64,000 nucleotides of DNA from Vibrio crassostreae (GTDB lineage Bacteria > Pseudomonadota > Gammaproteobacteria > Enterobacterales > Vibrionaceae): contig NZ_AP025477.1 of assembly GCF_024347415.1 (NCBI RefSeq), forward strand, positions 992,001-1,056,000. The letters are read 5' to 3'. A program made the translations under genes and the position numbers. Below the pieces are notes generated by a model, which did not search any database, was not told the DNA's origin, and saw only the letters and a list, made by a program, of their open reading frames with translations. Shown here in pieces: positions 32,017 through 41,468 of this stretch (the first letter of the stretch is position 1; each line of letters starts with the position of its first letter).

Positions 32017-32682
32017 ATGTTTAAGAAAACACTTTTAGCAAAATCCGCTCTTCTAATCTCATCAACAGCCTTCGCTGCGGATGTAGAAAACTCCAATCTA
32101 GATATCGCGTTTCAGGGAGCTCACTTCCAAGGTGCTGGTAATCAAGTAACGATGTTGCGAGTACCAGTAACCAACAAAGACACCGGGCAAACTCAATTCT
32201 TTGATATGAGTGCAGAATTCTCAGCAGACAAAAATGGCAACCTAATCTTCCAAAATATGAGCTCAGTAAAATCTATAGCTTTTGCAAGCGCTAACCAGTT
32301 GCTCTCAGGACACTACTTAGATGGAAAAAACTGTAGTTGGTTTGTTGATGGCCCTTCAGTAGGAGCAAATGGCCGTTCAGTCTGGTCGTTTTTTATGCCC
32401 GGCAATAATATAGGATGTAAGAACAATAATGATTATGCAGGGACTGTAATGAGCGGCCCAGTGCAAGGTAACGAGTTAATCAAAACCATGTCACCATATA
32501 AAACTTTATCCAAAGCTTCCGATCATAACCTAAATTATGGTGTTTATGACGGAGACTATGTTGTTTCAGCAAGCCAATCTGGCTCACTTATTTCTTTTGT
32601 TGCTCATTCACATTCAGATGCTCGTGTAAGATTTAGTTGGACAGTAAAACAAGCACCTTATCCAGGAAAAAAAGAAGACTAA
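32017..32682 (+). CDS. Secreted protein of unknown function in caspase-linked operon (221 aa)
   Basis: A clear signal peptide ends near residue 21 (SSTAFA/ADV), so the protein is exported. The mature part is beta-rich and carries the motif 'SFVAHSHSDARV' near the C-terminus. I do not recognise the family. It lies 85 bases after the caspase remnant and overlaps the next gene by 1 base (TAATG). Confidence 0.6.
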   Translation: MFKKTLLAKSALLISSTAFAADVENSNLDIAFQGAHFQGAGNQVTMLRVPVTNKDTGQTQFFDMSAEFSADKNGNLIFQNMSSVKSIAFASANQLLSGHYLDGKNCSWFVDGPSVGANGRSVWSFFMPGNNIGCKNNNDYAGTVMSGPVQGNELIKTMSPYKTLSKASDHNLNYGVYDGDYVVSASQSGSLISFVAHSHSDARVRFSWTVKQAPYPGKKED

Positions 32683-33656
32683 TGAAAATAATAGCGCTAA
32701 TCATCTCCCTGTCGAGTGCTTGTGCTTTCGCTTCCCCGTCTTGGTATGGGGAAGTGCCATTAGACTTAACCTTGAGCTATGGGTTCGGTAAAGGCAACAC
32801 TTACCGACAAGCCAAAGACGCAGCTTATCATGATCTGGCTAAAGGTATTGAAAACCAAATTGTCAGTAAGACCACTAGTACTAAAACCTTCGAAAATGGT
32901 GAGTTGAAAAAATCTGCGGCTTCTCATAAAGAGTCCATATCCAATGTGGTTTTCCGAAACAACGTCACCATTATCAACAGTGAAAAATCGCAAAACCAGT
33001 TTTATGTTCAAGTTCAATATGACCCCGAGTCATTTGCACAAAAGCTCTCTGCTTGGTTAAAGAAATCACAATGTCACCGTGAATTACACCCATACTGGTC
33101 AACAACGACCATGCTAAAAAACTGGGTGGAACAACACCAATGTCTGCCGGATATAGATATCGAGCGGTTTGCTGGGGGCTGGATGCTTTCCAACAGTAGT
33201 GGCCAGTTAATACTACCGGAAGCAAAGTATAACCACCTATTTTTCAACTATTCAGATGAAAATATAAATATTCACTCATCCAAGCGACGACTCAATGCTG
33301 GCGACCATTACTTTATTCAACTCAACTCAAACCAAGCGGGTTATCTCTCTTTGTTTCAAGTTTATGAAGATGGTAGTACAGGCGTGTTAGTTGAAAACCA
33401 TCAAGTCACAGATGGCGACTCTATCGAGTTTCCAGATAGAAATCAGTATGACGGAATCGAAGCGCTGCTCAACAACGGACAAGAGACATACGATACCAAT
33501 ATCGCATTGCTCTGCCCTACAAAAATAGACACCTCTCGATTTGAGCGATTGGATGAATCGCGTTTATCAACAGACACTCCAGGGTTTGGGTTGATCCTGA
33601 ACTATTTCGAGCACTGTGATTTTGTCATGGAACGACTCTCGATAGAGAAAGGTTAA
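32682..33656 (+). CDS. Exported LPP20-like/DUF4384-like protein (324 aa)
   Basis: A signal peptide (CAFA/SPSW) is followed by an LPP20-like region (residues about 20-125; 'YRQAKDAAYHDLAKGIENQI') and a DUF4384-like part (about 210-300; 'AGDHYFIQLNSNQAGYLSLF'). DUF4384 is often found with caspase-family peptidases, sometimes on one chain, which fits the neighbour upstream. The ATG at 32682 overlaps the previous stop. It likely acts in the periplasm. Confidence 0.65.
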   Translation: MKIIALIISLSSACAFASPSWYGEVPLDLTLSYGFGKGNTYRQAKDAAYHDLAKGIENQIVSKTTSTKTFENGELKKSAASHKESISNVVFRNNVTIINSEKSQNQFYVQVQYDPESFAQKLSAWLKKSQCHRELHPYWSTTTMLKNWVEQHQCLPDIDIERFAGGWMLSNSSGQLILPEAKYNHLFFNYSDENINIHSSKRRLNAGDHYFIQLNSNQAGYLSLFQVYEDGSTGVLVENHQVTDGDSIEFPDRNQYDGIEALLNNGQETYDTNIALLCPTKIDTSRFERLDESRLSTDTPGFGLILNYFEHCDFVMERLSIEKG

Positions 33657-33677
33657 CCCCTCGGTCAAGGAACAGAT

Positions 33678-34901
33678 ATGAAGAAAATAATTTGCCAGCT
33701 ATCCCCTTTAGCGATACTTATCTCTAGTGGATGGGCGTCTGCAGATACGCTGCAGCAAGCGTGTGAACTTTCAATTACCGAACAAAGTTGCCCTAGCGTC
33801 GAACATTTTGTCAATCAACCTTTTGAAGCGAAAGATGAGTTTGAAAAATACAAACTCTGCAGTGAAGCCCAATTTGATCTTTACAAAGTACAAAAGAACT
33901 GCGAATTCGATCAATATGTGGCACAAGCTCAACAAGAGTTTGATAAGTTTAAAACCAAAGTTTCAGAATCTTGGGATAATCCTACCTTTAGCGACCAATT
34001 TAAGTGGGTCAGCTACAGCCCCTCTCTACAAATAAAGCGTGAAGTTAACTTCGAGAAAAATACGATTCAAGTCACCACTATTACAGGTGAAACAACCTCA
34101 ATAGAAGAACTCAAAGAAGAGATCGTGCGTACATCTCAGCTGACCATTGGCGAAGCCCAACAAGCCGATGCTTATACCTCTGAACTGATTGAAGCAACAA
34201 ATGTTGAGAAACTCAGTGATAAGACATTCTTACCCGTTTCCGAAACACCAAAGGTTCAGGCTCAAGAGTTAGACAAAGCTCTTGAAAATGTGGCCGTGAC
34301 CAAAGCCAAAGACAGTAAAGGCAATACCGTTCTCAAAGCCGTTATTTCTTTTCCGCCAAGTTGGCTTAATCGTAAAGAACAACGCTTTTTTGATACCGTT
34401 GAAGTTTACGCAGAAAAATACAAACTTGAGCCTGAATTTATACTGTCTATCATCAAAACAGAAAGCGCTTTCGATCCTACAGCAACCTCACATGTTCCTG
34501 CCTTTGGCCTGATGCAAATTGTCCCAAGTTCCGCAGGACTAGATGCGACAAACTTCCTATTTGGTGAACAACAGTTACTGAATAAAGAATACTTATTCGA
34601 CCCCGAAAAAAATATTGAGGTCGGTACCGCTTATTTGCACTTACTGCGATCTCGCTACTTCAAAGGCGTTACCAATGAAGAGAGCTTAAAGTACTGCATA
34701 ACAGCGGCTTACAACGGAGGCATGGGGCCAATCTATCATATTTTCGGTGGCAAACGCTCAGTTGCAATCAAGAATATTAACCAGCTTCAACCACAACAAG
34801 TATTCCAAACTATCCAACAAAAGCATTCTGCTGCGGAAACTCGTAACTACTTGAAAAAAGTAAGTAAAGCAGAAGTTAATTACGAAAAGAATATGATTTA
34901 A
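33678..34901 (+). CDS. MltC-like membrane-bound lytic transglycosylase
   Basis: The C-terminal 190 residues form an SLT lysozyme-like domain: 'FILSIIKTESAFDPTATS' with the catalytic glutamate, 'AFGLMQIVP' and 'AAYNGGMG'. The N-terminal part resembles the DUF3393 region of MltC. A signal peptide is present, but no lipobox cysteine is visible at the cleavage site. The enzyme cuts peptidoglycan with anhydro-muropeptide release. The acidic, helical segment at about 50-110 is not usual for MltC. It is 407 residues long. Confidence 0.75.
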   Translation: MKKIICQLSPLAILISSGWASADTLQQACELSITEQSCPSVEHFVNQPFEAKDEFEKYKLCSEAQFDLYKVQKNCEFDQYVAQAQQEFDKFKTKVSESWDNPTFSDQFKWVSYSPSLQIKREVNFEKNTIQVTTITGETTSIEELKEEIVRTSQLTIGEAQQADAYTSELIEATNVEKLSDKTFLPVSETPKVQAQELDKALENVAVTKAKDSKGNTVLKAVISFPPSWLNRKEQRFFDTVEVYAEKYKLEPEFILSIIKTESAFDPTATSHVPAFGLMQIVPSSAGLDATNFLFGEQQLLNKEYLFDPEKNIEVGTAYLHLLRSRYFKGVTNEESLKYCITAAYNGGMGPIYHIFGGKRSVAIKNINQLQPQQVFQTIQQKHSAAETRNYLKKVSKAEVNYEKNMI

Positions 34902-34910
34902 GGATAAAAC

Positions 34911-35363
34911 ATGAAAAAGACTCTAATTATCGCTGCAATTACTACATTGTCATTTCAAGCAGCCGCTAACTCCGAATTTCCTAGCTGGCGCATGAACCCA
35001 CAATCTGATTTGCCTGAAGGCTTAATCGCGGGTGTTGCTTGCGTTGAAAGTATGGGAGATATGACGCTTGATATGGACATCGCTTCAATGGAGGCGAGAG
35101 CATCACTAGCTGCGTCTCTCGAAGCCATGGTGCAAAAAGAGCTCGATACAAATCGAACCTCGGAGAAAAAGAAGATTGTAACGGCCGATCGTAAAGACAA
35201 TGTTGTAACTACAACCGTAACCGCTAAATCGACCACAAAACAACTAACCAACCAGCTAATGAAGTTTACCTGGGTAACAGAAAGCGTTTCTGTAGAAAAA
35301 GATGTCGAAGAATATTTATGTACCCGTGTGGTTGCACGAGCACCTCAAGTTGTTGTTGAATAA
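34911..35363 (+). CDS. Small exported LPP20-like protein (150 aa)
   Basis: Signal peptide (FQAAAN/SEFPSW) and a mature part with 'MEARASLAASLEAMVQKEL', resembling LPP20 domains. The 'PSW' start of the mature protein is like that of the LPP20/DUF4384 protein two genes upstream, so the two may be paralogues. It lies 10 bases after the transglycosylase gene. Confidence 0.6.
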   Translation: MKKTLIIAAITTLSFQAAANSEFPSWRMNPQSDLPEGLIAGVACVESMGDMTLDMDIASMEARASLAASLEAMVQKELDTNRTSEKKKIVTADRKDNVVTTTVTAKSTTKQLTNQLMKFTWVTESVSVEKDVEEYLCTRVVARAPQVVVE

Positions 35364-35372
35364 GGTTTTATC

Positions 35373-36191
35373 ATGTCAGAACAAGCTCTACCTTCATCTG
35401 TTGATAAAGCAGCACTAGAAGAAGACATGTCTTTAACTCAACAAGCTTCCAATGAAGATCAAAAAGATTTTCTTGAAATAATGAGAGAGAAGACACCAAA
35501 CTCTATCCTTGCCATCATTGCGCTGATCATCGCAGGTGGTCAGTTCAACGATGCTATTGATATGGGAAGCAAAGGTTGGGATCTCCTAATTTCTAACTTT
35601 TCAGATGCTCCATCTAACGAGCGTCTTTCTAAAGTCTATATTCGTGCTTCCAGTGGCATTTTAGAAGAGACATTTGGCTCTCCGGTTTATACCAAGATGT
35701 CGAATGGTGAGGTACAGGTAAAGTACTACAAAGACAGTAAGTTTGTTCTTTCTGCAATAACATCCAACGACACAATAGATGCTTTTCTCATTTTCCCTAA
35801 ACCGGGGTTTGTCGCTGATGTGAACTACCACGCAGGCAGCGCCACTTATTTGGAAACCAACTTCGTTAACTCGACAACAGAACATGCTGCCATATCCAAT
35901 ATTGCGCGTTCAGGGAATTATTACATTGAAGAAGCAGAAGGTGGTCGCTATGAACTGTTATACAGCTCTGTCGGTGGTTACAGCGAATACCTATCCCCTC
36001 TCTCTGCGCAACAACTCAAGTTACTCGCTGATTTTAATGACAAATTGATGATGGAAGAGAATACAAAAGATTCTCTAACTAAACTACGTAGTGAAATCAA
36101 GCCAAACTTTTATGGGTATACGACGGTCGATTTAGAATCACTCGCCCCTGCAATTCTTACCAAGCTTGAATATGAGCTAATAACTGATTAA
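35373..36191 (+). CDS. One-helix membrane protein of unknown function (272 aa)
   Basis: A single hydrophobic helix at about residues 43-58 (SILAIIALIIAGG) divides a short cytoplasmic N-terminus from a 200-residue domain expected in the periplasm. It resembles proteins called ETEC_3214-domain proteins, whose function is unknown to me. It is the last gene of the caspase-linked operon and is followed by a bidirectional terminator. Confidence 0.6.
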   Translation: MSEQALPSSVDKAALEEDMSLTQQASNEDQKDFLEIMREKTPNSILAIIALIIAGGQFNDAIDMGSKGWDLLISNFSDAPSNERLSKVYIRASSGILEETFGSPVYTKMSNGEVQVKYYKDSKFVLSAITSNDTIDAFLIFPKPGFVADVNYHAGSATYLETNFVNSTTEHAAISNIARSGNYYIEEAEGGRYELLYSSVGGYSEYLSPLSAQQLKLLADFNDKLMMEENTKDSLTKLRSEIKPNFYGYTTVDLESLAPAILTKLEYELITD

Positions 36192-36320
36192 CAGCACACT
36201 TAATTCATAATTTGTAGTCAGTTATACGTACATCTGACTCCGCAGACTCTATGTACATAGATCAACTCATTGAGTTTTCTAAAACTAAACAAACCTACAA
36301 AGCGCCTACAACGAGAAACG

Positions 36321-36349
36321 AAAAGAGCTCCTCATAGGGGAGCTCTTTT
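36321..36349. terminator. Bidirectional terminator between envelope operon and vct operon
   Basis: An 11-bp stem AAAAGAGCTCC / GGAGCTCTTTT with a 7-base loop. A-rich on the left and T-rich on the right, so it can stop the plus-strand caspase-linked operon and the minus-strand siderophore operon. Confidence 0.8.
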
Positions 36350-36391
36350 ATTGAACAGTTAGAAAACAAACAGCTTTGATTATTCAGTAGC

Positions 36392-37156
36392 CTAACGACC
36401 TGAGTAATACATACAGATTCGAACGCCATCGAACTCGCGAATCTCAAATGGGATCTCGTAGATAGACTCCATCACTGACTTTTCAACCACTTCAGAGACC
36501 TTACCCGACTTAACCACTTGGCCTTTTTTCATCGCGACGATGTTATCTGAGTAGCATGAAGCAAAGTTGATGTCGTGAATTACAATAACGACCGCTTTGT
36601 TAAGCTCATGCGCTAAACGACGCAGCGTCTGCATGATTTCGACAGAGTGCTTAATATCTAGGTTGTTCAGTGGCTCATCTAAGAACACATAGTCCGTATC
36701 TTGCGCCACAACCATTGCGATGAACGCCATTTGACGCTGACCGCCACTCAACTCATCAAGGTATTTGTTTTGAATATCAGTAATGCCAAGGTGCTCGAGC
36801 GCAGTGTCGACAATCTTATGATCTTCGTCTTTCAAACGACCTTGTGAATGTGGAAAACGACCAAAACAAACCAATTCGCGAATCGTAAATCGCATATTGA
36901 TGTTGTTTGACTGTCTTAACACGGCAAGGTGCTTCGCTAGCTCTTTGGTATCCCATTCAGCCAGTAGCCTGTCGCCAATAATTACTTCACCGGCATCACT
37001 TTCTGTTAAGCGACTCGCCATTGAAAGCAGTGTACTTTTACCCGCACCATTTGGGCCAATAATAGAAGTCACCTCCCCTTTCGGGAACATAGCGCTGGCA
37101 TCATCCACCACGAGTGATTTGCCATACTTCTTACTTAAACCTGTTAATTTAATCAC
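36392..37156 (-). CDS. vctC: Siderophore ABC transporter ATP-binding protein
   Basis: A 254-residue ABC ATPase with Walker A 'GPNGAGKST' (about 34-42), the Q-loop 'LAVLRQSN', signature 'LSGGQRQ' and Walker B 'VFLDEPL'. It would power uptake of a ferric siderophore across the inner membrane with the two permeases upstream. Gene order (binding protein, two permeases, ATPase) matches V. cholerae vctPDGC. The symbol is by order and family likeness. Confidence 0.75.
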   Translation of the reverse strand: MIKLTGLSKKYGKSLVVDDASAMFPKGEVTSIIGPNGAGKSTLLSMASRLTESDAGEVIIGDRLLAEWDTKELAKHLAVLRQSNNINMRFTIRELVCFGRFPHSQGRLKDEDHKIVDTALEHLGITDIQNKYLDELSGGQRQMAFIAMVVAQDTDYVFLDEPLNNLDIKHSVEIMQTLRRLAHELNKAVVIVIHDINFASCYSDNIVAMKKGQVVKSGKVSEVVEKSVMESIYEIPFEIREFDGVRICMYYSGR

Positions 37157-37168
37157 TACTTACTACCT

Positions 37169-38119
37169 TTACTGAATTCTGGTGCGTAACAACAAGAACA
37201 TAAAATACAAACCGCCGACCAAGTTAATGATCACACTCACAGTGGTTTCAAACGCCATTACTTTTTCGATAAACCATTGGCCTGAAACCAATAGAACGAC
37301 CGCTAACAAACTGCTCGCGATGATAAGCACGCGATGTTGATAAGATTTGAATATCTGACGCGCTAAACTGACAGTGATTAAACCAAAGAACAGCACAGGG
37401 CCAACCAAAGCCGTCGATACCGCGACCATCACTGACACAATCACCAAGGTAATTTGAGTCAGTCGCTTGGTGTTCACGCCCAAGCTTGTTGCGTTATCGA
37501 CACCAAGCCAAAGCACATCAAGCTTAGGCGCTAACAACCACAGGCCAAGCAAGCTCAAACCCAATGGAATAAGGCTGAGGTAAACCAATTCACCTTTCAC
37601 GTTGTTGAAGCTCGCGAACATCACATTTTGCAGCACGGCAAACTCGTTCGGATCAATCAACATCGCTAAGAAGTTCGCTAAGCTTGAGAATACGCTGCCG
37701 CACACAATACCAATCAACAACAGTGTAAATACGTTGTTTCGCTTACTCTTGAAGTAAAAATGGAACAGCGCAAACGAGAACAAGATCATCACAGTCACAG
37801 ACAATGAAAAGTTCGCGATTGAATCAATTACCCAAAAGCTAGTGCCACCAAACACAAACAGAAGCACCGTTTGAACCAGCATGTACAAACTGTCAAAACC
37901 CAAAATTGAAGGGGTTAGAATTCGATTATTGGTGATGGTTTGAAAAACCAATGACGATGCAGAAATCGCCACCGCCGCCAACACAATCGACAGCAGTTTT
38001 GGTAGTCGTAGAGACAAGAAGAACTCGTAGTTATCCCACGTAAGTCCTTGCCCCACAAATACTGCTGCCATCCCCAAAGACGCGATAGCCAGAATCGCAA
38101 TTTTTACTGAATCACGCAT
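37169..38119 (-). CDS. vctG: Siderophore ABC transporter permease
   Basis: A 316-residue FecCD-family membrane protein with eight to ten hydrophobic helices and the conserved 'LSLRLPKLLSIVLAAVAISASS' type start and 'VALVGPVLFFGLI' segment of siderophore permeases. It overlaps vctD by 8 bases and pairs with it as the translocation channel. Confidence 0.75.
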   Translation of the reverse strand: MRDSVKIAILAIASLGMAAVFVGQGLTWDNYEFFLSLRLPKLLSIVLAAVAISASSLVFQTITNNRILTPSILGFDSLYMLVQTVLLFVFGGTSFWVIDSIANFSLSVTVMILFSFALFHFYFKSKRNNVFTLLLIGIVCGSVFSSLANFLAMLIDPNEFAVLQNVMFASFNNVKGELVYLSLIPLGLSLLGLWLLAPKLDVLWLGVDNATSLGVNTKRLTQITLVIVSVMVAVSTALVGPVLFFGLITVSLARQIFKSYQHRVLIIASSLLAVVLLVSGQWFIEKVMAFETTVSVIINLVGGLYFMFLLLRTRIQ

Positions 38120-39065
38120 TCGACTTGTCTCTCATGATTAGGTAGATAAAAATCAAGCCGCCAAAGACACTGATTACCATCGAGATTGGAATCTCATAAG
38201 GGAAGATAATGACTCTCGCTAATAAGTCGCAGGCCAATACCAAGATCACGCCCCAGTAGGCAGTCCAAGGCAGAATTTTCTTCATGTTATCGCCCATCAT
38301 CAACGACACGATATTCGGCACGATAAGGCCAAGGAATGGGATAACACCGACTATCATCACCACAGAAGAAGCACAGATAGCGACCAACGCAACACCAATG
38401 AAAACGATCTTCTGGTAATTCAAGCCGATGTTTTTCGCGAAGCTCTCACCGATGCTCGCCGCACTGAACTGGCTCGCGAAGTAATAAGCCAGCACACAAG
38501 CAGGAACCGCGAGGTAAAGGGTTTCATAGCTGCCTTGCAAGACACTCGCAAAGTTCGCCATCGTCCATGCTGACATGGTTTGTACTAAGTCGTACTTGTA
38601 AGCAATAAAGGTTGTCAGGGACGAAACAACGTTTCCATACATGATGCCAATCAAAGGTACCAGCACCGCATTCTTGAACTTGAGGTGCTGTAGGAAGCGA
38701 ACCAATAGCATGGTGCCAAACACTGCAAATGCGAAGATAAAGCCCAAGTAGCTCCATTGCGCTGCATTGCCTAGCACTAGAATGCCGACTATGTATCCCA
38801 ACATCGCACAGTCAATCGTGCCCATCGTCGAAGGCGCGGCAAACTTGTTCTGTACGATTTGCTGCATGATCAAACCTGCGACACTCAAGCCCGCACCAGC
38901 AAGCACAATCGCAAGTAGCCGTGGGATTCGACTAACAACATAAATAGAGTTGGCGTGTTGGTTGCCATCGAAGAACTCGCTAAAGCTAATCTCAGCGACT
39001 CCAATCATCAACGACGTAACGCATAACACAACAAGAAATACAGCAGCGGCAATGGGTTTCAACAT
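38112..39065 (-). CDS. vctD: Siderophore ABC transporter permease
   Basis: A 317-residue FecCD-type permease with many helices and the 'SRIPRLLAIVLAGAGLSVAGLIMQ' segment typical of siderophore permeases, plus 'IPFLGLIVPNIV'. It sits after vctP, separated by a 28-bp palindrome that may lower its expression. No strong ribosome site is visible before the ATG at 39065. Confidence 0.75.
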   Translation of the reverse strand: MLKPIAAAVFLVVLCVTSLMIGVAEISFSEFFDGNQHANSIYVVSRIPRLLAIVLAGAGLSVAGLIMQQIVQNKFAAPSTMGTIDCAMLGYIVGILVLGNAAQWSYLGFIFAFAVFGTMLLVRFLQHLKFKNAVLVPLIGIMYGNVVSSLTTFIAYKYDLVQTMSAWTMANFASVLQGSYETLYLAVPACVLAYYFASQFSAASIGESFAKNIGLNYQKIVFIGVALVAICASSVVMIVGVIPFLGLIVPNIVSLMMGDNMKKILPWTAYWGVILVLACDLLARVIIFPYEIPISMVISVFGGLIFIYLIMRDKSNA

Positions 39066-39116
39066 AGAAATAATACTAAAGGTAGGGCTCTTTGAGTCCG
39101 TATGAAAAGTGAAAAA

Positions 39117-39144
39117 GGGCTTATAAGAACGTTCTTATAAGCCC
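39117..39144 (-). terminator. Perfect 28-bp palindrome between vctP and vctD
   Basis: GGGCTTATAAGAAC and its exact reverse complement abut each other; on the minus strand five Ts follow. This is a strong intercistronic attenuator-like hairpin that would let the binding protein be made in excess over the permeases. Confidence 0.7.
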
Positions 39145-39164
39145 GAAAATCTGATGATTGGTGA

Positions 39165-40097
39165 CTATTGAATCGTGCGTTCAATATCACCCAACATTCT
39201 GTGAATCGCTGTCACGCCACCACCCGCCAAATACCAAGCACTTGAATCAAGGTAAACGATGTTGCCTTGCTGCGCTGCAGGTGTCGCCGCAACTAATGGG
39301 TTATCAAACAGCTGTTGTGCGCGACCTTCTGACTTACCAATCGCTTTTTCACGGTCGAGAACATAAAGTACTTCAGGTTTTGCATCGGCAATGTATTCGA
39401 ACGAGATTAAGTTACCGTGTGTACCTTTAATTGGAGCCACTGTCGCACTCTTTGATTCAACGTATCCGAAGTCATCAAAGATGATTGAGAAGCGACTACC
39501 TTTGTTGAACATCGCAATGTTATTGCCGTTGTTCATCAGCATCATCGCAGTGGTTTCGCCAGAGGTTACTTTATCGTTTACCGCTGCAATAGAATCCTGA
39601 GTCTCTGTGATGATTGCTTCAACTTCATTTTGTTTATCAAACAGTTGACCTAGTGCACGCCAGTTTTCTTGAGCGTCAACCCAGTACTTATCGCCCTCAA
39701 TAGAGAACATGATCGTCGGAGCAATTTGTGCCAACTTGTCGTAGACCTTTAGCATGCGGTTTTCAGCAATGATAACGTCAGGCTTCAACATGTAGATAGC
39801 TTCAAAATCAGGTTCGCTCAACGAGCCAGTGTTTGCTGTCGTTGCTTTGTAAGACTCTAGGTACTCAGGCATAAGGCTATGAGGTGCGCCGACTGGCTTG
39901 ACACCAATTTTATCTAGCACATCCAAGCTACCAAAACCAAGAACCACTACTCGTTGCGGCACTTCATCAAACTGCGCTGCGCCCTTCACGTGTTCAATAG
40001 TCACGGTTTCCGCTTGAGCGGTCATCATGAATGATGATGCAAGAACGATGGCAAGCCCGCTCAATAACTGGCGAACTGAATTGATTGTTTTCTTCAT
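39165..40097 (-). CDS. vctP: Periplasmic siderophore-binding protein
   Basis: A signal peptide (MTAQA/ETVTI) and the FatB/VctP-type fold: 'RVVVLGFGSLDVLDKIGVKP' and 'FEAIYMLKPDVIIAENR'. It captures ferric siderophore for VctDGC. The ATG at 40097 (AAGGAAG upstream) is chosen over a frame start at 40130. A Fur-like box at 40242-40256 predicts iron repression. Confidence 0.8.
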   Translation of the reverse strand: MKKTINSVRQLLSGLAIVLASSFMMTAQAETVTIEHVKGAAQFDEVPQRVVVLGFGSLDVLDKIGVKPVGAPHSLMPEYLESYKATTANTGSLSEPDFEAIYMLKPDVIIAENRMLKVYDKLAQIAPTIMFSIEGDKYWVDAQENWRALGQLFDKQNEVEAIITETQDSIAAVNDKVTSGETTAMMLMNNGNNIAMFNKGSRFSIIFDDFGYVESKSATVAPIKGTHGNLISFEYIADAKPEVLYVLDREKAIGKSEGRAQQLFDNPLVAATPAAQQGNIVYLDSSAWYLAGGGVTAIHRMLGDIERTIQ

Positions 40098-40241
40098 GTT
40101 TCTTCCTTTGCCATTGAGACAAACCACCACTCATGACAATGAAAATCAGATGACTCATAGGTGAGCATGGGGCCTACACAACGGCTAAATAACGATAATT
40201 TAAAGTCTGTCATTGATTTGACAACAAACCTGTAACGCAAG

Positions 40242-40256
40242 TGAGAATTATTATCA
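40242..40256 (-). promoter_or_regulatory. Fur box before vctP
   Basis: TGAGAATTATTATCA matches the 7-1-7 Fur motif TGATAAT-N-ATTATCA at 13 of 14 positions. It lies 145 bases upstream of the vctP ATG, so a leader of about 120 bases would be expected. Confidence 0.7.
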
Positions 40257-40262
40257 ATTATA

Positions 40263-40947
40263 TTTGCAGTAATTAAGGTACACAACAACTTTATTATTCA
40301 GAAACGTAAAAGTGAGTATTCATGTTTTGCGTAGTCAAGAGAAGTATTAGGAATCAGAAATAACAAAAAGACGCGAAGAGGAAAATGAGCATTAATCTGG
40401 AGAGGAAAATTGATGGCAAAAAGTGACCAACTGTTCTGTAATCATAACGCTTAACCCAAAAGCCACGACTTACAGTTTACAATGTAAAGCCTAAATATAA
40501 CAAAGGCTTACGTTAAGATTAATCAAGCTAGCGATGAAAAGAACTAATTACAAAGAAGACGAAGCGGCACAAAGCCAAAAATCTGTCAGATATCATAGTA
40601 AATATCCTAACCGTCGCTCATTTAACCTTCAGTAAGCGATGATAAGTCACTCAAAAATATTTTTTAATTTAATTGAAAATAGGGTTGTAATTTTAAAAAC
40701 TAGGCGTATAGTTCGCCACCTGGCTCTAATCTATAGAGCTGTTAATGCTAAAGTAAGTCCAAGTTCCACATAGACAGTTCTCGATTCCCTCGTTACACCA
40801 TCTCTGCGTCAGCTTTCACCTAGATAGTCATTCAATAGCTTCTCAATTAGATCCCACTACCGTTCTATTCGTCATTTGCTTTCTTTTTAGCGAATTCAAG
40901 ATAGAGCGACTACTTAAATACAAATGTAATAAACACAAGGCACAGTT
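40263..40947. other. AT-rich stretch without a firm gene
   Basis: A 33-codon plus-strand frame (40534-40635, MKRTNYKEDEAAQSQKS start) is basic and polar but lacks a ribosome site, so it is only a possibility. A small hairpin lies near 40,705. Otherwise I see nothing except the Fur-linked promoter at the left edge. Confidence 0.4.
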
Positions 40948-41046
40948 ATGTCACGCAGAACAACACGACAAACCCATTGGTACCAACTATCACGCGAAAA
41001 AACAGTCAATAAACTAAAAGGTAATAAATGCTCAAGATTAAAATAG
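40948..41046 (+). CDS. Very small basic protein (32 aa)
   Basis: ATG at 40948 has AAGG 8 bases upstream. The product (MSRRTTRQTHWYQLSREKTV start) is rich in arginine, lysine and polar residues. It ends 19 bases inside the next gene in another frame, which suggests translational coupling or a leader peptide. Function unknown. Confidence 0.4.
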   Translation: MSRRTTRQTHWYQLSREKTVNKLKGNKCSRLK

Positions 41047-41237
41047 ACTTACACAAAGAAGAGATTTCATGGGTCACCGAGATTCGACAGCTCAATAGCG
41101 ATATACTCCACCGCCACATATTGCCCAAGCTACAACATCACAGTTATCTCATCGACTTTGAATTTAATGAACGAGAAAGCATCGGAACTATCGTTTCAGG
41201 CAACGGAAACACCCTAGGACATTTCACACTCCTATAG
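41028..41237 (+). CDS. Small hypothetical protein (69 aa)
   Basis: AAAGGT lies 6 bases before the ATG at 41028. The product is soluble, with alternating beta and helix and the motif 'LIDFEFNERESIGTIVSGNG'. I do not recognise the family. It overlaps the 32-residue frame upstream. Confidence 0.45.
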   Translation: MLKIKIDLHKEEISWVTEIRQLNSDILHRHILPKLQHHSYLIDFEFNERESIGTIVSGNGNTLGHFTLL

Positions 41238-41468
41238 CATTTCCCAAAGGCGACAAAAAGAAACATCGCCTAGCTCCAAAGATATAAAAGATGTCGCCCT
41301 CAATTCGCTCTAGCAGAACAAAATAGAGTAGAAGTAAAACAGATCAGAAACCTAGCCCTTTTTGCATTTCACACGCGGCTAACGCTAGCTAGGTTATCGT
41401 GCTTCTATTGAAACCAACTTATATCGAACTCTGAATCACCAATGAGTCATTATCAGTGCATTCATGGA

